64,000 bases of DNA. Source: an uncultured Bacteroidales bacterium. Lineage in GTDB: Bacteria; Bacteroidota; Bacteroidia; Bacteroidales; UBA932. The translations under genes were made by a program, and so were the position numbers. The stretch is from assembly GCA_900318355.1 (NCBI GenBank), contig ONKE01000026.1, positions 1 through 64,000 of the forward strand. The letters run 5' to 3'. Shown piece by piece: positions 16,478-25,932 of the stretch; position 1 is the stretch's first letter, and the number at the start of each line of letters is the position of its first letter. The notes under the pieces were generated by a model. That model made no database searches. It had not been told where the DNA came from and worked only from the letters and a program-made list of their open reading frames with translations.

Positions 16478-17493
16478 CAGGAATTTTCTATGATGGTTGT
16501 GAGGAAGTCGGTCATGTCCAGACCGGCGGTGCGCACCATCTTGGGAACGAGCGAGGCGCTGGTCATGCCGGGGATATTGTTGACTTCCAGGAAGTAGAGG
16601 CCGTCTTCGGCGGCAATGTAGTCGATACGGACAACACCCTTGCAACCCAGATAGGTGTAGATGCGGCGGGTGGCGTCCTGAATCTTGGCCGTGAGTTCGT
16701 CGGGAATGGGGGCGGGGCATATCTCGCGGCTGTTGCCGTTGTATTTGGCGTCGTAGTCGAAGTATTCGTTGTCAGTGACAATCTCGATTACAGGGAGCGC
16801 ACGGGCCTGCTTGCCGTCGAAGAACGCAGCGCAGGTAACTTCGCGGCCGACTATGGCCTTTTCGGCTATGACGGTGTCGCCTTCGGAGAAGGCATAGCGC
16901 AGGGCGGTGGGAAGCTCGGCGGGCGAAGAGACCTTGGTGATGCCGAAGCTGGAGCCGCCGTCGGTGGGCTTGACGAACATCGGGAAGCCGAGTTTGTCGG
17001 CAGCCTCCTGGCAGAACGCAGCCTCGTCCGAACCCTTGCGGATGAACATGTCTTCCGCGAGATTGACGAAGTCGACACCGCGCAGATAGCTCTTGCAGGA
17101 GTATTTGTCGAACACCATGGCCGACACGAAGGAAGAGCAGCTGCTGTAGGGGATGCCCAGCATTTCAAGGTAGCCCTGCAGGCGGCCGTTTTCTCCCGGG
17201 GTGCCATGCTGCATGACGTAGACATAGTCCAGGCGCACTTTTTCGCCATAGACCGTGACCGAGAAATCGTTGCGGTCGATTTCCGGACGCGAGCCCTCGG
17301 GGAAGGTCACGCGCATCGAGTCTTTCTTGCGGAAGGCCACCAGCTGCCATTTCCCGAAACGGGCGAATACTTCATATATATTGTATCGGGTGCCGTCTAT
17401 GCGGGAAGCGGTGAATTCGCCGCTCCTGCATGAAACTTCGCTCTCGGAGGAGTCGCTGCCGTAGAATACGGCGATGTTGAGATACTTACCCAT
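16477..17493 (-). CDS. ddl: D-alanine--D-alanine ligase
   Basis: A 338-residue ATP-grasp enzyme making D-Ala-D-Ala for the peptidoglycan stem peptide. Visible elements are VMQHGTPGENGRLQGYLEMLGIPYSSCSSFVSAMVFDK (substrate region and start of ATP-grasp), FVKPTDGGSSFGI (ATP-binding loop) and FLEVNNIPGMTSASL (metal and D-Ala site; the usual Thr of EVNT is Asn here). The start at 17493 lies 6 bases after the PBP1A stop. Clustered with PBP1A, consistent with a wall-synthesis operon. Confidence 0.95.
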   Translation of the reverse strand: MGKYLNIAVFYGSDSSESEVSCRSGEFTASRIDGTRYNIYEVFARFGKWQLVAFRKKDSMRVTFPEGSRPEIDRNDFSVTVYGEKVRLDYVYVMQHGTPGENGRLQGYLEMLGIPYSSCSSFVSAMVFDKYSCKSYLRGVDFVNLAEDMFIRKGSDEAAFCQEAADKLGFPMFVKPTDGGSSFGITKVSSPAELPTALRYAFSEGDTVIAEKAIVGREVTCAAFFDGKQARALPVIEIVTDNEYFDYDAKYNGNSREICPAPIPDELTAKIQDATRRIYTYLGCKGVVRIDYIAAEDGLYFLEVNNIPGMTSASLVPKMVRTAGLDMTDFLTTIIENS

Positions 17494-17499
17494 ATAAAA

Positions 17500-19851
17500 C
17501 TAATCAAAATAGAATTCACTTGTCTGCTGCTCCGTCGCACGGGCATCGTCATCGCCGCCGGTGCAGTCGAGGTTGAGCCTCAGGCCCGCCGGTTCGATGA
17601 AACGGTCGGTCTCGGAGATGCCGCAGGACGGGTCGGCGAGGACCTTGCGCATGAATATGCCCCAGATTGGAAGCGCCATGTTGGAACCGCCGCCCAATGC
17701 GAGGGACTGGAAGTGGACCTGCCTGTCTTCGCCGCCGGCCCAGATACCTGCCGTAAGGGAAGGGGTGTAGCCGATGAACCAGCCGTCGGAGTTGTCGTTG
17801 GTCGTACCGGTCTTGCCGGCTATCTGGCCCTTGAGCTGGTATTTGCCGCGAAGACGCGAGCCCGTGCCCTGGTTGATGACGCCCTGCATCAGATTGGCCA
17901 TTAGGAAGGCCGTCTGTTCGCTGATGGCTTCGCGCTTGCGGCTGTTGAACTCGGACAGGGTGTTGCCCTGGCTGTCTTCAATGCGGGTGACAAAAATCGG
18001 GGAGATATAGACGCCACGCGACGGGAAGGTGTTGTAGGCGGCGACCATCTCGTAAAGGGACAGGTCGGCGGAACCGACGCAAAGCGACGGCACCACATCG
18101 AAATAGCTGCCTATGCCCATCTTGCGCATCATCTGTTCCATGGCCTCGGGGCCGAACTGCTTCATCAGATATGCGGAGATATTGTTCGAAGAGTGGGTAA
18201 GACCCCATTTGAGGGTCACGGTCTTGCCTATCCACTCGTCTTTGTCGGTGCTTCGCGGAGTCCAGGTGTCGTTGCCTACTATGAAGGTCTGGGGGACGCA
18301 CACCGTCTCGTCGCAAGGGCTCATGCCTTCCTGCATTGCGAGGGTGTAGAGGAACGGCTTGATCGTGGAGCCGACCTGACGCTTGCCCTGGCGGACGTTG
18401 TCGTATTTGAAGTAGCGGTAGTTGGGGCCGCCGACATAGGCCTTGACATGGCCCGTGGAAGGCTCCATGGCAACGAATGCGGCGCGGAGGTGGGACTTGT
18501 ACCAGCGGATGGAATCGTCCGGGGTCATGGTGGTGTCGATGTAGCCCTTGCCGTCCCAGGTGAAAAGCCTCATCTTGACGGGCTTGGAGAAACTTGCCAG
18601 GATTTCGGACTCGGAGACGCCGGCCTTTTTCATCAGGCGGTAGCGGTCGCTCCAGCGGCGGGCCTGCTTCATCACGCGGTCTATCGTGGCCTGGTCCACG
18701 TCGTTGGAGAACGGACGGTTGCGCTTGTATTTGAGGTCGTTCCAGAAACTCTTCTGGAGGTCTTTGCCGAGATGTTCGGCGACGGCTTCCTCGGCGTAGC
18801 GCTGCATGTTGTAGTTTATGGTAGTATAGATGCGGAGGCCGTCACGGTCGAGGTCGTATTTGGTGCCGTCGGGCTTGGTGTTTTTGTTGAGCCAGCCGTA
18901 GAGCTGGTCGTCGCGCCAGAGGAGGGAGTCGACGCTGAAGTCTTCCTTGGTGGAGTAGTTGCCGCGCTTGGGCTTGGAGGCGTTCATATAGCGCCTTAGC
19001 ATGTCGCGGAAATACGGGGCGAGGCCTGCGTTATGGTCCTGGACCTCATAGGACAGGGTTATGGGAATTTGCTGGATGGAGTCGCGCTGGGCTTCGGTAA
19101 TATAGCCGGCCTTCTCCATCTGGGAGATGACGAAGTTGCGCCTGTTAAGGGAAAGGTCGGGGTGGAGGGCCGGATTGTAGCGCGTGGGCTTGTTGACCAT
19201 GCCGACAAGGGTGGCGCTCTCCTCGATGGTCAGGTCGGCCGGGTCCTTGGCGAAGAAGGTCTGGGACGCGGCCTTGATGCCATAGGCGCTGCTGCCGAAG
19301 AATACGGCATTGAGGTACATGTCGACGATCTCTTCCTTGGTGTAGTCGCGCTCGAGCTTCACGGCCGTGATCCATTCCTTGAGCTTGATCCACACCATGC
19401 GGACCTGGTAGACGCCGGGGATGCGGCTGCGGACGTCGGCGCGGGGATAGAGGGTCTTGGCGAGCTGCTGGGTTATGGTGGAGCCGCCGCCCTGGCTGCT
19501 GTCGCGCATGAGGATGGTGCGGACGAGGACGCGGCCGAGCGAGGTGAAGTCGATGCCGGAGTGCTTGTAGAAACGCTTGTCTTCCGTGGCGATCGCAGCC
19601 TGGACCACCGAGGGGGCCAGGTCGTCGTAGGCGACGAAGGAACGGTTTTCTATATGGAAGGTGGTAAGGATCTCGCCACCCTCGGCGATGACCTGCGTAG
19701 CAAGCTTGCTGTCAGGATTTTCCAGCTCTTCGAAGGAGGGGATGTCGGCAAAGGCCCATACCGCAAGGAGAAGGAGGGCAATCAGGGCGACGGGCGACAG
19801 AATCAGTATCCAGAACCACTTGCTTATTTTTTTCCTAGTCGAGTCTTTCAT
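17500..19851 (-). CDS. Penicillin-binding protein 1A, bifunctional
   Basis: A 783-residue class A PBP that polymerises and cross-links peptidoglycan. After a short cytoplasmic start comes one membrane helix (WFWILILSPVALIALLLLAVWAF), then the GT51 transglycosylase (ATEDKRFYKHSGID with the catalytic Glu; QGGGSTITQQLAK) and the transpeptidase with GSTIKPF (SxxK), SSNN and GKTGTTNDNSDGWFIGY (KTG). All catalytic motifs are intact. A short, acidic tail follows. First gene of the operon with ddl and prmC; promoter box at 19898-19905. Confidence 0.95.
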   Translation of the reverse strand: MKDSTRKKISKWFWILILSPVALIALLLLAVWAFADIPSFEELENPDSKLATQVIAEGGEILTTFHIENRSFVAYDDLAPSVVQAAIATEDKRFYKHSGIDFTSLGRVLVRTILMRDSSQGGGSTITQQLAKTLYPRADVRSRIPGVYQVRMVWIKLKEWITAVKLERDYTKEEIVDMYLNAVFFGSSAYGIKAASQTFFAKDPADLTIEESATLVGMVNKPTRYNPALHPDLSLNRRNFVISQMEKAGYITEAQRDSIQQIPITLSYEVQDHNAGLAPYFRDMLRRYMNASKPKRGNYSTKEDFSVDSLLWRDDQLYGWLNKNTKPDGTKYDLDRDGLRIYTTINYNMQRYAEEAVAEHLGKDLQKSFWNDLKYKRNRPFSNDVDQATIDRVMKQARRWSDRYRLMKKAGVSESEILASFSKPVKMRLFTWDGKGYIDTTMTPDDSIRWYKSHLRAAFVAMEPSTGHVKAYVGGPNYRYFKYDNVRQGKRQVGSTIKPFLYTLAMQEGMSPCDETVCVPQTFIVGNDTWTPRSTDKDEWIGKTVTLKWGLTHSSNNISAYLMKQFGPEAMEQMMRKMGIGSYFDVVPSLCVGSADLSLYEMVAAYNTFPSRGVYISPIFVTRIEDSQGNTLSEFNSRKREAISEQTAFLMANLMQGVINQGTGSRLRGKYQLKGQIAGKTGTTNDNSDGWFIGYTPSLTAGIWAGGEDRQVHFQSLALGGGSNMALPIWGIFMRKVLADPSCGISETDRFIEPAGLRLNLDCTGGDDDARATEQQTSEFYFD

Positions 19852-19897
19852 GTCAAAAATTTATGAAAATAAAATTTTCATCGGTAGAACCGGAGCA

Positions 19898-19905
19898 CAA
19901 AAATA
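19898..19905 (-). promoter_or_regulatory. -7 box of the PBP1A operon
   Basis: Minus-strand TATTTTTG is an exact TAnnTTTG match 46 bases before the PBP1A ATG. The leader contains a small A/T hairpin (TGAAAAT / ATTTTCA). Confidence 0.5.
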
Positions 19906-19914
19906 GCAACAAAA

Positions 19915-19947
19915 TTTGGAAAAATCCCCCAATTCTCGTTTACTTTG
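19915..19947 (+). promoter_or_regulatory. Promoter of topA
   Basis: TTTG (19915-19918), 21 bases, then TTACTTTG (19940-19947), one mismatch from TAnnTTTG. The predicted leader is about 15 nt before ATG 19966. Confidence 0.5.
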
Positions 19948-19965
19948 CACCATAATTCGAAAACC

Positions 19966-22269
19966 ATGAAGAATCTTGTCATAGTAGAGTCGCCGGCAAA
20001 GGCGGGCACAATAGAGAAGTTTCTCGGCAAAGAATATACCGTCAAATCCAGCAAGGGCCATATCCGCGACCTTCAGGAGCGCAAGCTCAGCGTGGACATC
20101 GAACATGGCTTCGCACCCGAATACGTAATCCCCGCCGACAAGCGGAAACTGGTCGGCGAACTCCGCAAACTGGCCGCCGAGGCCGAAACGGTGTGGCTCG
20201 CTTCCGATGAAGACCGCGAAGGGGAAGCCATCTCATGGCATCTTTTCGAAACTCTCGGACTACGCCCCGAAAACACCAGGCGCATCGCTTTTCACGAAAT
20301 CACCAAAACGGCTATCCTCGAGGCCATCGACAATCCGCGCGCAATAGACATGAATCTTGTAAACGCCCAGCAGGCGCGACGGGTCCTGGACCGGCTGGTG
20401 GGCTTCGAACTCTCGCCGGTGCTTTGGAGAAAGATCCAGCCGAAGCTTTCGGCCGGACGCGTCCAGAGCGTCGCCCTGAGGCTGATCGTCGACAGGGAAC
20501 GGGAAATCCTCGCCTTCCAGAAGGAGCCCTACTACCGCATCGACGCCGTTTTCCATCCTGCCGGAACTCCGGCTTCGGTCAAGGTCAAGGCTACGCTCGA
20601 CAAGCGTTTCCCCTCCCTTGAAGAGGCACGGAACTTCCTCCAGGACTGCATAGGAGCCAATTTCTCCGTTAGCACGATAGAGAAGAAGGAAGGTTCGAGG
20701 GCACCGGCTGCGCCATTCACGACTTCGACCCTCCAGCAGGAGGCCGCAAGGAAACTGCGCTTCTCCGTAGGCGTGACGATGCGCGTCGCCCAGCAGCTCT
20801 ACGAACGCGGTCTCATCACATACATGCGTACCGACTCGACCAACCTGTCGTCCCTCGCCCTCGGGACCGCAAAGGCCTTCATCACCGAGAATTACGGTCC
20901 GCAGTATTCCAAGACCCGTCAATACAAGACCCGTGTCCGCGGGGCGCAGGAGGCCCACGAAGCCATCCGCCCGACCTATATCGCCAACACCGAAATCGAA
21001 GGCACGCCCCAGGAAAAGCGCCTCTACTCCCTCATCTGGAAGCGGACGGTTGCCAGCCAGATGGCCGATGCAAACATCCTCCGCACCGACATCCGCATAG
21101 CTTCCGACCGCAGGGAAGAGCGTTTCGCCGTCCAGGCTCAGGAAATCCTGTTCGACGGCTTCCTGAAAGTATATATGGAAGGGACCGACGAGCCCGAGAC
21201 CGGAGACGGTGGAGTTATCCTTCCCGAATTGTCTGTCGGAGCCCACATGGAAGCAAAAGTCATCACCGGAGACTGCAAGTTCACGACACCTCCGCCGCGC
21301 TATTCCCAGGGCACCCTCGTCAAGAAGCTCGAAGAGCTCGAAATCGGCCGGCCCTCCACTTGGGCGACCACGGTCGAAACCCTCTCAAAGGGCCGCGGCT
21401 ACCTGGTGACGGGCGACAAGGAAGGACAGAAAATTCCCGTGACCAACCTCTCCCTCAAGGGGAACTCCATCACCGAAACCGCCGCCACGGAGGTGGTCGG
21501 AGCGGAAAAGGGCCGCCTGCTTCCGCAGGAAATCGGAATGATAGTGACGGACTACCTCGTGGAGCATTTCCCGACCGTGCTGGACTACGATTTCACGGCC
21601 AACGTCGAAAAGGGATTCGACGAGGTCGCCGAAGGGCTGAAAGCCTGGAACTCAGTTATTTCCGAATTCTACGGGCCGTTCCACGAGAGAGTGTCCCAGG
21701 TGATGGAAGACAGGCAGTACAACCATGTGGAACGCGCCCTGGGCAACGACCCCAAGGACGGCAAGCCGCTTATGGCGCGCTACGGCCAGTACGGTCCATA
21801 CGTACAGAAGGGCGAAGGCGAAGACCGCCAGTTCGCCCGTCTGGCTCCGGGACAGCTCATCGAAAGCATAACCCTCGAAGAGGCGCTCAAGCTCTTTGAA
21901 CTTCCCCGCACCGTCGGCGAATACGAAGGAACCCCCATAGTTGCGACCAAGGGCCGCTTCGGACCCTACCTCAAATACGGCGACCGCAACATCTCCCTCC
22001 CCCGCGGGAAGGACCCGATGAAGGTAAGCCTCGAGGAGTGCATCGCCCTGATCGACGCGGATCCCGGAAAGTCCGGCGCCCCGGCAGTCGTTCACGAATA
22101 CGGCGACATTCAGGTCATCAACGGCCGCTACGGCCTCTACATCAAGCATGACGGCTCCAACTACCGCATTCCCAGGGGCACGAAAGCGGAAGAACTTTCC
22201 GAGCAGCGCTGCCGCGAAATCATTGCGGCCGAACAACCGACAGGTGGAAAAAATCGCAGAAAAAAGTAG
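19966..22269 (+). CDS. topA: DNA topoisomerase I
   Basis: A 767-residue type IA topoisomerase that relaxes negative supercoils. The Toprim domain starts at once (NLVIVESPAKAGTIEKFLG) and contains ASDEDREGEAI with the metal-binding acids. The catalytic Tyr is in LITYMRTDSTNLS. The C-terminal third consists of repeated TopA C-terminal modules (RYGQYGPYVQKGEG, KGRFGPYLKYGD, NGRYGLYIKHDG) without zinc-finger cysteines, ending in a basic tail. ATG at 19966 is used; the upstream in-frame start would place translation inside the promoter. Confidence 0.96.
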   Translation: MKNLVIVESPAKAGTIEKFLGKEYTVKSSKGHIRDLQERKLSVDIEHGFAPEYVIPADKRKLVGELRKLAAEAETVWLASDEDREGEAISWHLFETLGLRPENTRRIAFHEITKTAILEAIDNPRAIDMNLVNAQQARRVLDRLVGFELSPVLWRKIQPKLSAGRVQSVALRLIVDREREILAFQKEPYYRIDAVFHPAGTPASVKVKATLDKRFPSLEEARNFLQDCIGANFSVSTIEKKEGSRAPAAPFTTSTLQQEAARKLRFSVGVTMRVAQQLYERGLITYMRTDSTNLSSLALGTAKAFITENYGPQYSKTRQYKTRVRGAQEAHEAIRPTYIANTEIEGTPQEKRLYSLIWKRTVASQMADANILRTDIRIASDRREERFAVQAQEILFDGFLKVYMEGTDEPETGDGGVILPELSVGAHMEAKVITGDCKFTTPPPRYSQGTLVKKLEELEIGRPSTWATTVETLSKGRGYLVTGDKEGQKIPVTNLSLKGNSITETAATEVVGAEKGRLLPQEIGMIVTDYLVEHFPTVLDYDFTANVEKGFDEVAEGLKAWNSVISEFYGPFHERVSQVMEDRQYNHVERALGNDPKDGKPLMARYGQYGPYVQKGEGEDRQFARLAPGQLIESITLEEALKLFELPRTVGEYEGTPIVATKGRFGPYLKYGDRNISLPRGKDPMKVSLEECIALIDADPGKSGAPAVVHEYGDIQVINGRYGLYIKHDGSNYRIPRGTKAEELSEQRCREIIAAEQPTGGKNRRKK

Positions 22270-22275
22270 CAAAAG

Positions 22276-22308
22276 TTGGTGAACAATAAATTTTTATCAC
22301 TATTTTTG
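22276..22308 (+). promoter_or_regulatory. Promoter of the Lrp-type regulator
   Basis: TTG (22276-22278), 22 bases, then TATTTTTG (22301-22308), an exact -7 box, 25 bases before the ATG at 22334. Confidence 0.55.
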
Positions 22309-22333
22309 CAAAAATTAATTACGATTTATAACC

Positions 22334-22825
22334 ATGCCCACTTATCACATTGACGCCACCGACCAGAAGATTCTTTCCTTCCTGGTAAAGAATGCACGTA
22401 TGCCGTTTCTCGAAATCGCACGCGAATGCGGAGTCTCCGGAGCTGCCATTCATCAGCGCGTCAAACGTCTGGAAGCCAACGGTGTGATCACGGGTTCGCG
22501 CCTTCTGGTCAAGCCCCAGGCCCTCGGACTCAACGTCTGCGCCTTCGTCAGCGTATCCCTCTCGGAAGCCAGCAAATACAACGAGGTAGTGGCATCCCTG
22601 AAGAAAATTCCCGAAGTGGTGGAGTGTCATTTCGTAACCGGCAAATACGCCCTCCTCGTCAAGATCTACTGCCTCGACAACGAACACCTCATGGAAGTGC
22701 TGCTCAACACCATACAGAAGATTCCCTTCATCCAGGCGACCGAGACCATGATAGCCCTCGACGAGGCCATCGACCGTCAGGTGTGGGTAAAGGACTACAA
22801 GAGCACCAGTTTCGCTAAAAAGTAA
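22334..22825 (+). CDS. Lrp/AsnC-family transcriptional regulator
   Basis: A 163-residue regulator with the family's two domains: an N-terminal winged helix-turn-helix (DQKILSFLVKNARMPFLEIARECGVSGAAIHQRVKRLEANGVI, about residues 9-51) and a C-terminal RAM/AsnC ligand domain (residues 70-150) that usually binds an amino acid and drives oligomerisation. Its effector and targets cannot be read from sequence. It follows topA but has its own promoter. The 3' end overlaps that of ispD by 11 bases on opposite strands. Confidence 0.93.
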   Translation: MPTYHIDATDQKILSFLVKNARMPFLEIARECGVSGAAIHQRVKRLEANGVITGSRLLVKPQALGLNVCAFVSVSLSEASKYNEVVASLKKIPEVVECHFVTGKYALLVKIYCLDNEHLMEVLLNTIQKIPFIQATETMIALDEAIDRQVWVKDYKSTSFAKK

Positions 22826-23507
22826 GCATGGCTTCCGCCAGAAGCAGGTCTTCCGGCGTGGTCACCTTGATATTGCGCCTCTCTCCGAGACACCAGGAGA
22901 GGGGCGTACCGTTTTTCTCCACCACGGAGGCGTCGTCGGTGAATGCAGTGTCGAAAGCCTGCGCGTATGCCGCCTTGAGCACCTCGGAATGGAACATCTG
23001 AGGGGTCTGGGCGCAGGCGGTGGCGCTCCGGTCGGGAGCCGGGCCGGGAACGGACGAGATGTTGTCGCCGTCGATACGGACAGCCTTCAGCGTGTCGGTG
23101 CAGGGGACAACCGGGATAAGCGCGGGGCACGAGGCCATCTTGTCGCGCATGCTGCGGATAAGGTCGGCGGATACGAACGGACGCACTCCGTCGTGGACGG
23201 CTACGATCGCGCCTTCGGGGATGCGTTCCAAGGCGTTGCGGACAGAATGGAAACGGGTGAAACCACCCTTGACGAGCACCTGCGGCACCGTAAATCCATT
23301 TTCGAGGCAATAGTTCTTCCACCAGTCCATGTGCGAATCGGGAAGGACCGTCACGACCTTGGCGTCGGGGCAGGCGTCGAGGAAGCGCTCTATCGTCCTG
23401 CGGAGTATCGGCTTGCCGCCCAGGGGCAGGAATTGCTTGGGCATTTGGGCGCCCATACGCAGGCCCGAACCGCCCGCTACCGCAACAAGGAAAAATTTTC
23501 TTTCCAT
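22815..23507 (-). CDS. ispD: 2-C-methyl-D-erythritol 4-phosphate cytidylyltransferase
   Basis: A 230-residue nucleotidyltransferase of the MEP isoprenoid pathway, joining CTP and MEP to CDP-ME. The signature AVAGGSGLRMG at residues 9-19 is the CTP-binding loop; VHDGVRPFVS and FTDDASVVE are the other conserved segments. ATG at 23507 gives the normal length; the frame stays open far upstream across mreB on the other strand but that is a composition artefact. It is monocistronic as far as visible and is divergent from mreB. Confidence 0.93.
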   Translation of the reverse strand: MERKFFLVAVAGGSGLRMGAQMPKQFLPLGGKPILRRTIERFLDACPDAKVVTVLPDSHMDWWKNYCLENGFTVPQVLVKGGFTRFHSVRNALERIPEGAIVAVHDGVRPFVSADLIRSMRDKMASCPALIPVVPCTDTLKAVRIDGDNISSVPGPAPDRSATACAQTPQMFHSEVLKAAYAQAFDTAFTDDASVVEKNGTPLSWCLGERRNIKVTTPEDLLLAEAMLTF

Positions 23508-23545
23508 ATCCTTATCTTTTCTCCGCGAATTTAACTTTTTTTTCG

Positions 23546-23553
23546 TAATTTTG
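23546..23553 (+). promoter_or_regulatory. -7 box of the mre operon
   Basis: TAATTTTG is an exact TAnnTTTG match 17 bases before the mreB ATG. No obvious -33 TTTG is seen. Confidence 0.55.
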
Positions 23554-23570
23554 GGGAAAATAACGCAAGT

Positions 23571-24593
23571 ATGGCTTTTTCCTTCCTGACTCAAGAGCTG
23601 GCCATCGATTTGGGCACCGCCAACACCGTCATTTTCCAGAATGACCAGATAGTGCTGGACGAGCCCAGCATCGTCGCCATCGACAACAATACGGGCAAAT
23701 GCATCGCCCTCGGCCAGAAGGCCAAACTGATGCACGAACGCACCAACCCGGGCATCAAAACCATCCGTCCGCTGAAAGACGGCGTCATCGCCGACTTCAA
23801 CGCGGCCGAGATGATGATCCGCGGCTTCATCAAGCAGGTTAACAGCAAGCGCAAGGCCCTCTTCAGCCCCAACCTGAGGATAGTCGTCGGCATCCCTTCC
23901 GGATCGACGGAAGTCGAGATCCGCGCCGTCCGCGACTCTTCCGAACACGCCGGCGGCCGCGACGTCTACCTCATCTATGAGCCTATGGCCTCGGCCCTCG
24001 GTATCGGCCTCGACGTCGAAGCCCCTAAGGGCAACATGGTCGTCGACATCGGCGGCGGCACCGCCGAGATCGCCGTAATCTCCCTCGGCGGCATCGTGGT
24101 CCAGGAGAGCATCAAGACCGCAGGCGACGAGCTGACGGCGGACATCCAATACTACCTCCGCCAGCAGCACAACATCAAGGTGGGCGAGATCACCGCCGAA
24201 AAGACCAAGATCGCCATCGGCGCCGTCATCCCCAAGCTTGACGAAGAGCCGGAGCCCTTCATCGTGCGCGGCCCCAACCTGATGACAGGCCATCCCGTCG
24301 AGGTCCACATCACCTACCAGGAGATAGCCCACTGCCTCGACAAGTCGATCTCCAAGATCGAGTCGGCAATCCTCCACGTGCTCGAGCAGACTCCCCCGGA
24401 GCTCTACTCCGACATTGTGGAAAACGGCATCTTCCTCTCCGGCGGCGGCGCCCTGCTCCGCGGTCTGGCCCAGCGCTTCACCGAAAAGGTCAACATCCAG
24501 TTCCATGTGGCCGAAGACCCGCTCAGGGCCGTTGCGCGCGGAACCTGCATTGCCCTTAAGAACGCAGACAACTATTCCTTCCTGATGCGCTGA
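23571..24593 (+). CDS. mreB: Rod-shape protein MreB
   Basis: A 340-residue bacterial actin that forms membrane-bound filaments guiding lateral wall synthesis. Actin-type ATP-binding motifs are seen: AIDLGTANTVIF (phosphate 1) near residue 11, VVDIGGGTAEIAVISLGG (phosphate 2) and GIFLSGGGALLRGL (adenosine). First gene of mreB-mreC-mreD-mrdA-rodA; its TGA shares one base with the mreC ATG. Confidence 0.97.
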   Translation: MAFSFLTQELAIDLGTANTVIFQNDQIVLDEPSIVAIDNNTGKCIALGQKAKLMHERTNPGIKTIRPLKDGVIADFNAAEMMIRGFIKQVNSKRKALFSPNLRIVVGIPSGSTEVEIRAVRDSSEHAGGRDVYLIYEPMASALGIGLDVEAPKGNMVVDIGGGTAEIAVISLGGIVVQESIKTAGDELTADIQYYLRQQHNIKVGEITAEKTKIAIGAVIPKLDEEPEPFIVRGPNLMTGHPVEVHITYQEIAHCLDKSISKIESAILHVLEQTPPELYSDIVENGIFLSGGGALLRGLAQRFTEKVNIQFHVAEDPLRAVARGTCIALKNADNYSFLMR

Positions 24594-25423
24594 TGGCTGA
24601 GCGCCGGCGCATAATACCAACACTGGTCGTGGCGGTCATCTTCATCGTTTTGGAGGTGGCCGCACTCCGCATGATGAAAGCCGACGGCATCATGCAGGAC
24701 TTTTTCCTCGGACGCATTTCCCATTCCTTCAAGGCCCGCATGTGGGGAGGCAGCCAGCGCATCGGCGACTACTTCTCCCTGAGGAAGACCAACGAGGCCC
24801 TTGCGAAAGAGAATTTCATGCTGTCGCAGCGCCTCCGCGAGCTGGATGAAAGCGCCTCGCAGCAGTTTCTCGACGCCCAGGCCGAGAGCTTCGGAATAGT
24901 CGGCGACTTCCTGTTCCAAAGCGGGACGATAGTCAAGAACAGCCGCGGCAAGCAACACAACTACATCATCCTCGGGCAAGGCTCCGAAGACGGTATCGCC
25001 CCCCACACCGGAGTAATAACCCCGCGCGGGGTGATCGGCATCGTGGACGCCGTGAGCCGGCATTATTCCTACGCCCTGTCCTTCCTCAACCCGGAAGTCA
25101 GCGTGAGCGCGCGTCTCGGCCGGGAAGGCGCGGTGGGGCCCATGGTCTGGGACGGAGTCCGCAACAACGGAGCCATCCTCAAGGAAATCCCCCTGCAAAA
25201 CAAATTCGAAAAGGGCGACACGGTCTACACCAGCGGATTCTCGTCCATATTCCCGCCCGACATTCCGCTCGGCACAGTGGAAGACTCCCGCATAGTCAAC
25301 GGAGCCACCTGGAACATTAGCGTGCGCCTGTTCGAAGACATAGGCGCAGTGCGCTACGTCACCCTTGTCAGCAACACGGGACGCGGCGAAATCGAACAGC
25401 TTGAAAAGGAGGAGGTGCAATGA
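24593..25423 (+). CDS. mreC: Rod-shape protein MreC
   Basis: A 276-residue bitopic membrane protein of the elongasome. One membrane helix (TLVVAVIFIVLEVAALRMM, residues 9-27) is followed by a coiled coil (about 62-95) and the periplasmic beta domain with GIVDAVSRHYSYALSFLNPEVSVSARL and GDTVYTSGFSSIFPPDIPLGTV. It links MreB to PBP2 and RodA. It overlaps mreB by 1 base and mreD by 4. Confidence 0.93.
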   Translation: MAERRRIIPTLVVAVIFIVLEVAALRMMKADGIMQDFFLGRISHSFKARMWGGSQRIGDYFSLRKTNEALAKENFMLSQRLRELDESASQQFLDAQAESFGIVGDFLFQSGTIVKNSRGKQHNYIILGQGSEDGIAPHTGVITPRGVIGIVDAVSRHYSYALSFLNPEVSVSARLGREGAVGPMVWDGVRNNGAILKEIPLQNKFEKGDTVYTSGFSSIFPPDIPLGTVEDSRIVNGATWNISVRLFEDIGAVRYVTLVSNTGRGEIEQLEKEEVQ

Positions 25424-25932
25424 AACAGCAGAATTTCTTTATCCTTTTCGCCCTCCTTGTCGCCATCCAGGTGCTGCTGACCAACTATTTCAACGTCTCG
25501 CCCTACGTGATGCCGAGCATCCTCCCGGTCATGGTACTGTGCATCCCCACAAGGATCGGCACGCCGTGGGCCATGGTCATAGCCTTCGCAACCGGACTGC
25601 TGGTCGACATAATGGCCGACGGCCTGCTGGGCATAAACGCCTTCTCGCTGGTGCCGGTGGCCCTGGTACGCCTGTCGGTGTGCCGCTTCGTCTTCGGCGA
25701 GGAACTCATCTCCCGGCAGGACAATTTCTCCGTGCGCAAATACGGCATAGGCAAGGTGCTGTTCGCCATCGCCATAGTCCACAGCATTTTCCTCATCCTC
25801 TACCTCTGGGCCGACGGCGCCGGCACCCGCACATTCGCCTTCAACGCCCTCCGCTTCGCCGGGTCGCTTGCTGCCGGGCTTCTCCTGTCCGTCTTCGTGG
25901 CCGAAATCCTTACGCCCGATGACAGGAAATGA
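25420..25932 (+). CDS. mreD: Rod-shape protein MreD
   Basis: A 170-residue polytopic membrane protein with about five hydrophobic helices, fitting MreD in length, topology and position between mreC and the PBP2 gene. Sequence conservation in MreD is low, so the call rests mainly on context. Overlaps with mreC (4 bases) and mrdA (4 bases) indicate translational coupling. Confidence 0.85.
   Translation: MKQQNFFILFALLVAIQVLLTNYFNVSPYVMPSILPVMVLCIPTRIGTPWAMVIAFATGLLVDIMADGLLGINAFSLVPVALVRLSVCRFVFGEELISRQDNFSVRKYGIGKVLFAIAIVHSIFLILYLWADGAGTRTFAFNALRFAGSLAAGLLLSVFVAEILTPDDRK

Noticed and set aside
22815-24623. Extension of the ispD frame to 602 codons.
   Set aside because: The extra part is antisense to mreB and has no homology; the CTP-binding motif shows the true start at 23507.
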